A program made the translations under genes and the position numbers. Below are positions 6,656-15,009 of a stretch of DNA of 38,806 bases, piece after piece. The stretch lies in assembly GCA_011390455.1 (NCBI GenBank), contig JAABSI010000020.1, positions 1 through 38,806 on the forward strand. Direction: 5' to 3'. The DNA comes from Trueperaceae bacterium. GTDB lineage: Bacteria; Deinococcota; Deinococci; Deinococcales; Trueperaceae. The notes below the pieces were generated by a model. That model made no database searches, was not told the origin of the DNA, and saw only the letters and a program-made list of their open reading frames with translations. The first letter of the stretch is position 1; each line of letters opens with the position of its first letter.

Positions 6656-7573
6656 ATGAGAACGAGTTCTCGAAACGTCCCTCGGCGCCGCGCGCTCGTC
6701 CTCGCAGCCGTACTCTTCGCCGCGTCGTGCACCGCCGCGAGCTTCGCCCGACCGTCGGTCGTCGTGTCGATCCACCCGCTGTACGACCTCGTGCGGCAGG
6801 TGGCGGGCGACGACGCGGACGTCGTTCGCATCCTCCCGGTGGGCGCGTCGCCGCACGTCTTCGACCCGACGCCGCGCGACGTCGCCCGCCTCGCGCGCGC
6901 GGACCTGGCGATCACGGTCGGCGGCATCGATCTGTGGCTGCGCGACCTGCTCGACGCTGCCGGGGGCGGCGCGGAGCGCCTCGAACTGCTCGCGCTCCCG
7001 GCGGTGCAGGAGCTGCTCGCGCGCGACTTCCCGGACCTCGCGCCCGACGACGGGGCGGCCGTGCTCGCGTGGAACGCGCACGTCTGGCTCGATCCCCGCA
7101 CGGTGGTGGCCGCGCTGCCCGAGCTCGCGGCCGCGCTCGCGGCGCTCGATCCCGACCACGCCGAGGGGTACCGTGCCCGCGCCGAGGCCCTCGCCGACGA
7201 CCTGGTGGCCCTCGACGCGGAGCTCGCCGCACACCTCGCCCCGATCGCCGGCGCCGCGTTCGTGCCGTTCCACGACGCTTGGCCCTACTTCGCGGCTCGC
7301 TACGGACTCGACCTCGTCGTCGAGATCGAGCCGTTCCCGGGTCGCGAACCGAGCCCGTCGTACCTCGCCATGGCGCTGCGGCTGGTGGCCGACTCCGGCG
7401 CCCGCGCGATCTTCTCCGAGACGCAGCTGAACCGGCGCCCGGCCCAGGTGGTCGCCGACGAGGCCGGCGTCGCCCTGTTCGAGCTCGACCCCCTGGGGGG
7501 CGCCGCCGACCGGACGACGTATCAGGAGCTGCTTCGCTGGAACGCGCGCGTGCTCCTCGAAGGCCTCCGGTGA
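6656..7573 (+). CDS. ZnuA/AztC-type zinc-binding protein of an ABC transporter
   Basis: This 305-residue cluster A-I solute-binding protein has a signal sequence ending FAAS-C25, a probable lipobox. Likely metal ligands are H67 (GASPHVFDPTP), H142 (NAHVWLDP), H206 (FHDAWPYFAARYGL) and D278 (FELDPLGG). That is the three-His/one-Asp set typical of zinc binders. The His-rich loop usual in ZnuA between the first two ligands is absent; only about 15 neutral or acidic residues stand there. The gene overlaps the ATPase gene by GTGA. The ATG at 6656 has no Shine-Dalgarno, and the operator-like palindrome covers its first codons. Confidence 0.88.
   Translation: MRTSSRNVPRRRALVLAAVLFAASCTAASFARPSVVVSIHPLYDLVRQVAGDDADVVRILPVGASPHVFDPTPRDVARLARADLAITVGGIDLWLRDLLDAAGGGAERLELLALPAVQELLARDFPDLAPDDGAAVLAWNAHVWLDPRTVVAALPELAAALAALDPDHAEGYRARAEALADDLVALDAELAAHLAPIAGAAFVPFHDAWPYFAARYGLDLVVEIEPFPGREPSPSYLAMALRLVADSGARAIFSETQLNRRPAQVVADEAGVALFELDPLGGAADRTTYQELLRWNARVLLEGLR
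6658..6671. promoter_or_regulatory. Candidate Zur/Fur operator overlapping the znuA start
   Basis: GAGAAC-GA-GTTCTC, a perfect 6-base-arm inverted repeat starting on the G of the ATG. The core is identical to that upstream of the Fur-family gene. Occupancy here would block initiation of transcription, since the predicted start is within a few bases of 6656. Confidence 0.65.
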
Positions 7574-8352
7574 GCGACGGGGTCCCGACGGCCGCCGTCC
7601 GCGACGTCCGCACGCAGCCGCCGGTTCCGGCGCTGCACGTGCACCGGGTGAGCGTCCGCTTCGGCGACGCGCTGGTGCTCGACGGCGTCGACTTCGACCT
7701 GGACCCCGGCCACTTCCTCGCGATCGTCGGCCCGAACGGCGCCGGCAAGTCGACCCTGGTCAAGGTGGTCCTCGACCTCGTGAAACCCGACCAGGGGCAC
7801 GCGGCGGTCTTCGGCGCCGACGCCGGGGCGGCCCCGCAGCGCATCGGCTACGTGCCGCAGCTCAAGACCTTCGACCGCACGTTCCCGGCGACCGCGGTGG
7901 AGCTGGTCGCCTCGGGCGTGCGCCGCAGTTGGCCGCTCCGGGTCCGCCGCGCGGAGCGCGAGCGGGCCGTGGCGGCGCTCGTCGACGTCGGGGCCGAGCA
8001 CCTCGCCGACCGCCGGCTCGCGCGCCTCTCGGGGGGCGAGTTGCAGCGCGCCTACCTCGCCCGGGCGCTCGTGCGGCGGCCCGACCTGGTGCTGCTCGAC
8101 GAGCCTGCCACCGGCGTGGACTTCCTGGCGGAGCACGATCTGTACGACCTCCTGGAGCGCTACCAGGCGCGCACCGGCGCCACCGTGGCGATGGTGACCC
8201 ACGACCTGGCGGCCGCGCGGTACCACGCGAGCCGCGTGCTGGTCCTCAACCGCAAGCTCCACGGCTTCGGGCTGCCCGAGGACGTGCTCTGCGAGCCGTG
8301 CCTCAAGGAGGCCTTCGGCCACGTCGGTCACCAGCACGCGGTGGCCTTCTGA
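7570..8352 (+). CDS. ZnuC-type metal ABC transporter ATP-binding protein
   Basis: A 260-residue ABC ATPase with Walker A GPNGAGKST (54-62), signature LSGGE (153-157), Walker B LVLLDEPAT (173-181) and an H-loop in MVTHDL. The C-terminus is rich in Cys and His (CEPCLKEAFGHVGHQH), as often seen in zinc/manganese transporter ATPases. Start GTG 7570 overlaps the znuA stop (GTGA). The stop overlaps the permease ATG by one base (TGATG). It powers metal import with its neighbours. Confidence 0.92.
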   Translation: MSDGVPTAAVRDVRTQPPVPALHVHRVSVRFGDALVLDGVDFDLDPGHFLAIVGPNGAGKSTLVKVVLDLVKPDQGHAAVFGADAGAAPQRIGYVPQLKTFDRTFPATAVELVASGVRRSWPLRVRRAERERAVAALVDVGAEHLADRRLARLSGGELQRAYLARALVRRPDLVLLDEPATGVDFLAEHDLYDLLERYQARTGATVAMVTHDLAAARYHASRVLVLNRKLHGFGLPEDVLCEPCLKEAFGHVGHQHAVAF

Positions 8353-9203
8353 TGATCGGCGACCTGCGCGAGGCCCTCGGCTACGCCTTCATGCAGCGCG
8401 CCCTGCTCGCGGGCGTGCTCGTGGCGCTGATGAGCGGGTTGCTCGGCACCTTCGTGGTGCAGCGGCGGCTGTCGTTCCTCGGCGACGGCCTCGCGCACGC
8501 CGCCTTCGGCGGCATGGGGTTGGGCGCCTTCGTGGTCGTGACCTTCGGGTTCCTCGAGGCCGGGTTCCTGCGCGACCCGCTGTGGGTGGCGGTGCCGTTC
8601 TCGCTCGTCGCCGCGCTCGGGATCGCCTTCGTCCGCGACCGCACCGAGCTGTCGAGCGACACCGCGATCGGCGTCTTCTTCGCGGTCTCGGTGGCGCTCG
8701 GGGTCCTGTTCTTCTCGCGCATCCCACCGGATGCGGACCTGGGCGTCAACGTCCTCGACCTGCTCTTCGGCAGCATCCTCGCGGTGCGCCAGACCGAGTT
8801 GGTGGCCATCGCGATCACGACGGTCGTGGTCCTGGCCGCGCTCGGTTTGTCGTGGGGGCGGCTCGCGTACGCCACCTTCGACGACGAGCTGGCGCGCACC
8901 GACGGGGTGCGCACCCGCGCGCTCGAGTACCTGCTGTTCGCGACCGCGGCGCTCGTGGTGTCGGTGAGCGCGGTCGTCGTGGGCATCGTGTTGATGGCGG
9001 CCTACCTGGTGATCCCGGCCGCGGCGGCGCGGCTGCGCTCGCGTTCGCTCGCGGGCACCAGCGTGCGGGCGATGGCGATCGGCGTGGCGACCACCGTCGC
9101 GGGCGTCCTCGCGTCCTTCCTCGCGGACGTGCCGACGGGCAGCGCGATCATCCTCGGTCAGGCGGCGGTGTTCGTGGTCGCGGCGGTGCTCCCCCGGCGC
9201 TGA
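8352..9203 (+). CDS. ZnuB-type metal ABC transporter permease
   Basis: This 283-residue membrane protein of the ABC-3 family has about eight hydrophobic helices. It has the family N-terminus YAFMQRALLAGVLVALMSGLLGTFVVQRR-like region followed by LSFLGDGLAHAAFGGMGLG, the conserved coupling segment. IVLMAAYLVIPAAAA comes late in the chain. It forms the inner-membrane channel for the ZnuA/ZnuC pair upstream. It is last in a three-gene operon. Confidence 0.92.
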   Translation: MIGDLREALGYAFMQRALLAGVLVALMSGLLGTFVVQRRLSFLGDGLAHAAFGGMGLGAFVVVTFGFLEAGFLRDPLWVAVPFSLVAALGIAFVRDRTELSSDTAIGVFFAVSVALGVLFFSRIPPDADLGVNVLDLLFGSILAVRQTELVAIAITTVVVLAALGLSWGRLAYATFDDELARTDGVRTRALEYLLFATAALVVSVSAVVVGIVLMAAYLVIPAAAARLRSRSLAGTSVRAMAIGVATTVAGVLASFLADVPTGSAIILGQAAVFVVAAVLPRR

Positions 9204-9239
9204 CGCGCCGTCGGCGTAGGACCGACGCGGCGCCCGTGC

Positions 9240-9245
9240 GATACT
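9240..9245 (+). promoter_or_regulatory. -10 element of the diguanylate cyclase gene
   Basis: GATACT, five bases before GTG 9251; no Shine-Dalgarno. Leaderless pattern, with a weaker hexamer than its neighbours. Confidence 0.35.
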
Positions 9246-9250
9246 GGGCC

Positions 9251-10378
9251 GTGGAGCCAGATCCCTTCGCGACGGAAGGTGGCACGACGGTCCCGGTCCT
9301 CCGCAGGGACCTGGAGGCCCGCAAGCGCTCCGTGTACGGCGCCTTCCTGGCGATGGGCGCAGCGGGCGCCCTCTTCTCCTTCGCGCTCAACCTCGTGCGC
9401 ACCACGCCCGACCCGGCGGTCGCACGGATCCAGATCGCGACGGCGCTCGCCCTGGGGGTCGCCGTGCTGATCGTCGGGTGGCGGCGCGTGCCGCTGCCGC
9501 CGTTGGAGCGCGGGACCTTCGCGACCGGTTCGATCGCCGTCGTCGGTTCGATCGCGTGGTCGCTCTACGGCGCCGAGTCGGCGGCGCTCGGGCGTTCGGC
9601 CGTGCAGGCGACGCTCCACTGGGTGCCGCTGGTCTTCGCCTTCGGGTTCGTCGCCTTCTCCGGGCGGGCGGCCACGCGCGGCGCCATCGCGCTGCTCGCC
9701 GCGATCGCGGTGCTGGTCGTGCCGCACGACGTCGCGGTGGCCCGCAGCGGCGTGAGCGACGACCTGTTCGTGCTCGCGCAAGCGCTGGTCGCCTACGCCG
9801 TGCTGATCGCCGGGTTGCGCTTCTTCGCCGACCTGCACGTGCGCGCCTCGACCCTCGAGCGGACCGCGGAGCGCATGCGCGCGCTGGCGCACACCGACGC
9901 CCTCACCGGCCTCGGGAACCGGCGGCAGGCCGACCTGTGGCTCGTGCGCGAGGTGCAGCGCGCCGCCCGCTACGCGCGCCCCTTCTCGGTGTTGATGCTC
10001 GACATCGACCACTTCAAACGGCTGAACGACGAGCACGGGCACGCAGCGGGCGATCGCGTGCTCGCCGACCTCGCGACCGAGCTGGTGGGCATGGTGCGCG
10101 CGAGCGACGCCGTCGTTCGCTGGGGGGGCGAGGAGTTCCTGGTGCTCGCGCCCGAGACCGGGCTCGACGACGCGGTGCAGGTCGCGGAGCTGGTGCGGCG
10201 GCAGATCACCAAGCTGCCGCTCGGCGACGCCCACCGCACGACGGTCAGCATCGGCGTCGCGGCGCACCGCACGGGCGACGACCCGGAGAGCCTCGTCGCG
10301 CGCGCGGACGCGGCGCTCTACATGGCGAAGCGGTCGGGCCGCAACGCGGTGCGGCAGGAGATCGCGCCGCCGATGTGA
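9251..10378 (+). CDS. Membrane diguanylate cyclase (GGDEF domain)
   Basis: A 375-residue protein with about six membrane helices between residues 30 and 192 and a GGDEF domain from about 205. The active-site motif is GGEEF (292-296). The inhibitory I-site RASD (283-286) lies five residues upstream, the standard spacing. DALTGLGNRR and MLDIDHFKRLND are intact, so the enzyme should make cyclic di-GMP and be subject to product inhibition. The membrane part resembles no sensor family I recognise. GTG 9251 was chosen from the upstream -10 and because the first helix would otherwise be truncated. Confidence 0.9.
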   Translation: MEPDPFATEGGTTVPVLRRDLEARKRSVYGAFLAMGAAGALFSFALNLVRTTPDPAVARIQIATALALGVAVLIVGWRRVPLPPLERGTFATGSIAVVGSIAWSLYGAESAALGRSAVQATLHWVPLVFAFGFVAFSGRAATRGAIALLAAIAVLVVPHDVAVARSGVSDDLFVLAQALVAYAVLIAGLRFFADLHVRASTLERTAERMRALAHTDALTGLGNRRQADLWLVREVQRAARYARPFSVLMLDIDHFKRLNDEHGHAAGDRVLADLATELVGMVRASDAVVRWGGEEFLVLAPETGLDDAVQVAELVRRQITKLPLGDAHRTTVSIGVAAHRTGDDPESLVARADAALYMAKRSGRNAVRQEIAPPM

Positions 10379-10411
10379 TCGCCGTAGCGCTGGGCGACGA
10401 CCGGTCGCGGC

Positions 10412-12226
10412 CTAGAAGCCGTGCCGCTCGGCGACCGGCGCCATGCGCTCCACCACCTCGTCCGGCAGGGTGATCTTGTCGGGCCACGCGCGGGTGAAGC
10501 CCTCGGCGGCGAGCTTGGGCGTGGCGTCGAACAGCCAGGCGGGCCCGCCGGGGCCCTCGACGACCTGCAGGTCGCGCTCGGGATCGATGTTGTTGAGCAG
10601 CGTCCACATCGCGTCCTCGAAGTCGCGCGGGTCGGTGGCGTCGTCGAGCACCGCGATCAACCGCACGCCGTGGGCGGCCTTCTGCTTGGCCGCCCACTCG
10701 CCCAGGTGGCGCCCCTGGCCGGCGCGGTTCTTGCGCGTCGTGATGAACCAGAAGCCGCCGCCGGGCTGGTGTTGGTCGAGGACCTCGGCGTGGTCCGGCA
10801 GCTGCGCCGCCGTGCGCTCGGGCCCCGGCGTCCACGGCGCGGCGTCGGCGTCGGCGCCGCCGAGCTCCTCGGCGTGCTTGACGGTGCCGTCGATCACGAG
10901 CTTGGTGCCGTAGCTCCAGGCGCGGCTGGCGTGGTCGAGCACGTCGATGGGGCCCTTGGCGATCTGGTGGTCGCGGCCGGGGACGGCGTTCGCGAGCACG
11001 GTGCGCCAGAAGCCGGGGTGGTCGTTGGCGGCCACGTCGGCGTCGGTCACCAGGACCACCTTGGCGAACATCATCTGGCCGAGGCCCAATAGGCCGTTGC
11101 CGACCTTGTACGCCTGGCCCGGGTAGGTCTTGGTGATGACCACGTTGACCAGGTTGTGGGCGATGCCGGCAGGCGGCATCGCGTAGTCGCGGATCTCCGG
11201 CAGGATGAGCTGCGCCGGCACCAGGAAGAGCCGCTCGGAGGCCTCGATCAGGTACGCGTCCTCCATCGGCGGGCGACCGACGATCGTCGCCGGGTAGATC
11301 GGGTCGGCGCGCATGGTGATCGCGGTGACGTGGAAGGCGGGGTACAGGTCCTGGAGCGTGTAGAAGCCGGTGTGGTCGCCGAAGGGGCCCTCGACCACCC
11401 AGTCCTCCTCGGGGTCGACGTAGCCCTCGAGCACGAACTCGGCGTTCGCCGGCACCTCGAGGTCGACGGTGACGCCCTTGATCAGCTCGACGCCCTTGCC
11501 GCGCAGATAGCCGGTGAGGCTGTACTCGTTGATGCCGGGGACGGGGGGGATGGGGGCGGTGGCGGCGTAGGTGAGCGCCGGGTCGCCGCCGAGCGCGACC
11601 GCGACCTCGAGCCGTTGGCCGAGCCGCTTGGCGGCCTCGAGGTGGCGGGCGCCGGTCTTGTGCCGCTGCCAGTGCATGCCGGTGACGTCCTTGCTCATCA
11701 CCTGCATGCGGTACATGCCGATGTTCACCTCACCGCTCTCGGGGTGCTTGGTGATCACCAACGGCAGGGTGACGAAGGGGCCGCCGTCGTCGGGCCAGCA
11801 CTTGAGCACCGGCAGGCGGTTCAGGTCGACCTCGTCGCCGCGCCAGACGACCTCCTGCACGGGCGCGCGCCGCACCCGCTTGGGCGGCAGCGAGGCCAGC
11901 TCGCGCAGCTTGGGGAGGTTGGACGCCAGCCCCATCAGCCCGCCGCCGACGCGCACGTCGATCAGCTCGCGCAGGCGCGCGCCCAGGTCGTCGAGGTCCT
12001 CGAGCCCCAGCGCCCACGCCATCCGCTGGCGGGTGCCGTAGAGCCCGATGACGAGCGGGAAATCCTTGCCCGCGACGTCCTCGAACAGCAGCGCCGGGCC
12101 GCCCGCCTTGACGGCGCGGTCGGCGAGGGCGGTGATCTCGAGGTCGTGCGAGACGCGTTCGCGTACGCGCACGAGCTCGCCCTTCTCTTCCAGGAAGCTC
12201 AGGAAACGTCGGAGGTCGCCGTGCAT
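10412..12226 (-). CDS. UbiD-family prenyl-FMN-dependent decarboxylase
   Basis: This 604-residue protein is longer than E. coli UbiD (about 497). It has the UbiD landmarks NIGMYRMQVMSKDVTGMHWQ, an RHKTGARH segment (metal and prenyl-FMN site), GGDPALTYAA, and EDAYLIEASERLFLVPAQ carrying the conserved acidic residues. Members decarboxylate aromatic acids in ubiquinone or menaquinone synthesis or in aromatic catabolism; which applies here is unknown. The prenyltransferase partner UbiX is not in the window. The ATG at 12226 is six bases after TACCAT and has no Shine-Dalgarno. Confidence 0.92.
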   Translation of the reverse strand: MHGDLRRFLSFLEEKGELVRVRERVSHDLEITALADRAVKAGGPALLFEDVAGKDFPLVIGLYGTRQRMAWALGLEDLDDLGARLRELIDVRVGGGLMGLASNLPKLRELASLPPKRVRRAPVQEVVWRGDEVDLNRLPVLKCWPDDGGPFVTLPLVITKHPESGEVNIGMYRMQVMSKDVTGMHWQRHKTGARHLEAAKRLGQRLEVAVALGGDPALTYAATAPIPPVPGINEYSLTGYLRGKGVELIKGVTVDLEVPANAEFVLEGYVDPEEDWVVEGPFGDHTGFYTLQDLYPAFHVTAITMRADPIYPATIVGRPPMEDAYLIEASERLFLVPAQLILPEIRDYAMPPAGIAHNLVNVVITKTYPGQAYKVGNGLLGLGQMMFAKVVLVTDADVAANDHPGFWRTVLANAVPGRDHQIAKGPIDVLDHASRAWSYGTKLVIDGTVKHAEELGGADADAAPWTPGPERTAAQLPDHAEVLDQHQPGGGFWFITTRKNRAGQGRHLGEWAAKQKAAHGVRLIAVLDDATDPRDFEDAMWTLLNNIDPERDLQVVEGPGGPAWLFDATPKLAAEGFTRAWPDKITLPDEVVERMAPVAERHGF

Positions 12227-12232
12227 GCCGCC

Positions 12233-12238
12233 ATGGTA
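12233..12238 (-). promoter_or_regulatory. -10 element of the ubiD-like gene
   Basis: TACCAT on the minus strand with six bases to the ATG at 12226; leaderless pattern. Confidence 0.5.
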
Positions 12239-12279
12239 CGGCGGCGCCGCGCGTTCGACCGTGGCGGGGGCGCCCGGCC

Positions 12280-13992
12280 TCAGCCGAGCACGGTCGCGTG
12301 CTGGCCCGCCGCGTCGTCCGCCGACGAGGGCTGTGCCACCCACCGCGCCAGCTCGCTCTTCAGGTCGTCCAGGCCGAGGCCGGTGATCGCCGAGACCGCG
12401 GGCGCCTCGTCGTAGCGGGTCGCCAGGTCGCGCAGCGCGACCGGATCGGCGGCGTCCGCCTTGTTGAGCACCACGCGGCGCGGACGCTCGAGCTTCAGGT
12501 CGTCGAGGATGCGGTCGACCGCGGCGACCCGGTCGGCCGCGCCGGGGGCGGCGGCGTCGACCACGTGCAGCAGCAGGTCGGCGTCGTGGAGCTCCTCGAG
12601 CGTGGCGCGGAAGGCGTTGACCAGCTCGTCGGGGAGGTCGCGGATGAAGCCGACCGTGTCGGTGTAGATGACCTTGGCCCCCCACGCGCCCAGGTCGGGG
12701 AGCCAGCCCTCGCGGGTGGTGGGGCGCAGCGTCGCGAACAGCGCGTTGCGCGCCAGCACGTCGCTCTTGGCGAGCGCGTTGAACAGCGTGCTCTTGCCGG
12801 CGTTCGTGTACCCCACGAGCGCGATCACGGGCACGGCGCCCGCGGTGCGCCCCTTGCGGGTCTCGGCGCGGCGTTTGGAGATCGCGTCGACCGCCTCCTC
12901 GAGCTGGGCGATGCGCGCGCGGATGCGCCGGCGGTCGACCTCGAGCTTGGTCTCGCCGGGGCCGCGGGTGCCGATGCCGCCACCGAGCCGCGACATCGCC
13001 TTGCCGCGGCCGGCGAGCCGCGGCAGCTGGTACTGCAGCTGGGCCAACTCGACCTGGACCTGCGCCTCGCGCCCCTTGGCGTTCTGCGCGAAGATGTCGA
13101 GGATCACCTGGGTGCGGTCGAGCACCTTGAGGTTGGTGGCGCCGTCGAGCTCGCGGGTCTGGGCCGGGGTGAGCTCGCGGTCGAACACGAGCAGGTCGGC
13201 GTTCTCGTGGTACGCGAGCGAGACCAGCTCCTCGAGCTTGCCGCGGCCGACGAGCGTCTTGGCGTCCACCGAGCCGCGCCGCTGCAGGCTGCGCGCCGCC
13301 ACGGTGCCGCCGGCGCTGCGCACGAGCTCCTCGAGCTCGTCGACGCGGGCGTTGGTCTCGATCTCGCCCTCGCCGGTGTCGACCCCGACGACCACGGCGC
13401 GCTCCTCGGAGCCGCGCCGGACCTCGCGCGCCTGCCAGGAGCGCGACAGCTCCTCCTCGAGGGCGGCGATGCGCTGCAGGGCGTCGTCGCGCTCGACGGT
13501 GCGGACGTCGGCGGGGGGATCGATCAGCCAGTCCTCCTCGTCGGAGGTGGGCGGCGCGACCATCGCGACGTGCGTCGCCGCCAGGACCACGTCGCCGCGT
13601 TCGTTGGCCGCGACGTCGACGGCCACGATCATGTCGAGGCGGTGCAGGAAGAGCGCGGTGAGGTCGGGGCCCGAGAGGCCGCCGGGCTTGAGGTGCACGT
13701 GCACCAGGCGCAGGCCGCGCAGGCGGGACTCGGCCTCGCCGGCGGTGGGCGGCAGCGGGGTGTCGGCGGCGTCGCCGGCGGCGACGGTCGTCAGGCGCCC
13801 GCGGCGGTCGATGAGCACCGAGACCGGGCGCCCGATCTCGAGCGCCAGCTCGCCCATCGCGCGCGCCAGCTCGGCCGTGACCGCCTGCTCGGGCGGCACG
13901 CGTCGGCGGTAGAGGTTGGCGAGGCGTTTGACCTGGTTGGTCTTGAGACCGGAGAGCTTGCCGTGGACCTTGTCGATGCCCCAAGCTAGCAC
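12280..13992 (-). CDS. hflX: GTPase HflX
   Basis: A ribosome-associated GTPase of about 565-570 residues. The HflX N-terminal region has the nucleotide-binding LVGRGKLEEL, followed by the glycine-rich GGGIGTRGPGE (337-347). The G domain has G1 GYTNAGKST (394-402), DTVGFIRDLP (G3) and LNKAD (G4). A further N-terminal extension of about 200 residues (SGLKTNQVKRLANLYRRRVPP onward) is typical of long HflX forms. Start choice is open. GTG 13992 is the first usual codon, but it lies upstream of the likely -10 (13983-13988). An ATC at 13977-13975 sits at the normal leaderless distance and would give (M)DKVHGKLSGLK, which looks like a true N-terminus. Confidence 0.92.
   Translation of the reverse strand: MLAWGIDKVHGKLSGLKTNQVKRLANLYRRRVPPEQAVTAELARAMGELALEIGRPVSVLIDRRGRLTTVAAGDAADTPLPPTAGEAESRLRGLRLVHVHLKPGGLSGPDLTALFLHRLDMIVAVDVAANERGDVVLAATHVAMVAPPTSDEEDWLIDPPADVRTVERDDALQRIAALEEELSRSWQAREVRRGSEERAVVVGVDTGEGEIETNARVDELEELVRSAGGTVAARSLQRRGSVDAKTLVGRGKLEELVSLAYHENADLLVFDRELTPAQTRELDGATNLKVLDRTQVILDIFAQNAKGREAQVQVELAQLQYQLPRLAGRGKAMSRLGGGIGTRGPGETKLEVDRRRIRARIAQLEEAVDAISKRRAETRKGRTAGAVPVIALVGYTNAGKSTLFNALAKSDVLARNALFATLRPTTREGWLPDLGAWGAKVIYTDTVGFIRDLPDELVNAFRATLEELHDADLLLHVVDAAAPGAADRVAAVDRILDDLKLERPRRVVLNKADAADPVALRDLATRYDEAPAVSAITGLGLDDLKSELARWVAQPSSADDAAGQHATVLG
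13983..13988 (-). promoter_or_regulatory. -10 element of hflX
   Basis: TAGCTT on the minus strand. Five bases downstream is ATC (13977-13975), in frame with hflX; no ATG, GTG or TTG stands there. The same hexamer serves the divergent gene at 14029-14034. Confidence 0.4.
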
Positions 13993-14028
13993 GTTCCCGG
14001 CCGCCGCGAGATCCCGCGGGGCACGTGG

Positions 14029-14034
14029 TAGCTT
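14029..14034 (+). promoter_or_regulatory. -10 element of the stalk-domain secreted protein gene
   Basis: TAGCTT with six bases to GTG 14041; leaderless pattern, mirrored with the hflX element. Confidence 0.5.
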
Positions 14035-14040
14035 CCGCGG

Positions 14041-14907
14041 GTGACGCGATCCCTGCCCTCCCGAGCGCTCCGCGCCGCGCTCGTCGCGCTCGCCTTCGCG
14101 CTGCCGGCGTGGGCCGCCGCCCAAGGCGCCGCGGCCGTCGACGCCCGCACCGACGGCTCGTGGACGCTGGTCGCCGGCGACGACCTCGCGCGGGCGCTCG
14201 GCGCCGCCTGGTCCGACGACGGCCGCGCCTTCACGCTGCGGGTCGCGACGGGAATCCTCACGGTGTTCGAGGAGGACGTCGACGCGCTCTGGCAGCCCGT
14301 CGGCGGCGCGGCGCCGATCGCCGTCTCGGCCGCGCTCCCCGCGCGCCGCATCGAGGATCGCTGGTTCGTGCCCGAGGACCTGCTCGGGGTCCTGGGCGCG
14401 CGCGTCGACGGCGCGGTGCTGCACCTGCCGGGCGGAGCGACGCGGCCGCTGGTGCGCCCGCGCGCGGCGGTCGCCGACGCTTCGAGCGAGCTGGTGCTCC
14501 TCGGCCCCGGGATCGAGGCGTTGCGCCTGTTCGTGGACGGCGCGGGCGGCGAGGCGTCGGTCAGCCTGTTGGTCGTCGACCTCGGCCTGCTCGCGCTCGC
14601 CTTCCCGGAGCAGCAGCGCGCGCTCGACGCGGTGCTGCGCGACCTGAGCGCCGAGAAGGTGCTGTTCCTGACGGTCACCGCCACCGCGGACGCGGCCTGG
14701 CAGCCGGCGATCTACGTCGTGCAGGACGGCCGCGAGACGCTGCTGGCGGAACCGTTCGCGGTGCAGGTGCTCGCCGGCGATCCGGAGCGGGTGGCGCCGG
14801 GCGAGCCCGTCGTCGCGGTCGCGTTCCTGCCCGACCACCTCGACCTCCGTCGGCCCCTGACCGTGCGCTGGGCCGGGGCCAGCGGCACCTGGACCTTGCG
14901 CCGCTAG
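14041..14907 (+). CDS. Secreted protein with copper amine oxidase-N-like stalk domain
   Basis: A 288-residue protein with a clear signal peptide (ALVALAFALPAWAAA-Q). Residues about 30-115 have the rhythm of the stalk domain found at the N-terminus of copper amine oxidases and in surface proteins (LVAGDDLARALGAAWSDDGRAF ... IEDRWFVPEDLLGVLGA). The rest is predicted beta-rich, with no catalytic motif I recognise. Function unknown; probably exported and cell-surface associated. GTG 14041 fits both the signal peptide and the -10. Confidence 0.7.
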   Translation: MTRSLPSRALRAALVALAFALPAWAAAQGAAAVDARTDGSWTLVAGDDLARALGAAWSDDGRAFTLRVATGILTVFEEDVDALWQPVGGAAPIAVSAALPARRIEDRWFVPEDLLGVLGARVDGAVLHLPGGATRPLVRPRAAVADASSELVLLGPGIEALRLFVDGAGGEASVSLLVVDLGLLALAFPEQQRALDAVLRDLSAEKVLFLTVTATADAAWQPAIYVVQDGRETLLAEPFAVQVLAGDPERVAPGEPVVAVAFLPDHLDLRRPLTVRWAGASGTWTLRR

Positions 14908-15009
14908 GACGGCGATGCCCTGCGCGGGGCGGCGGCCGCTCGGTACCATGGCGGCATCGTGCCGCCGTCGGCCCCGTTCCGGGGCCGGCGCGACGGCCAA
15001 GGAGGCCCC

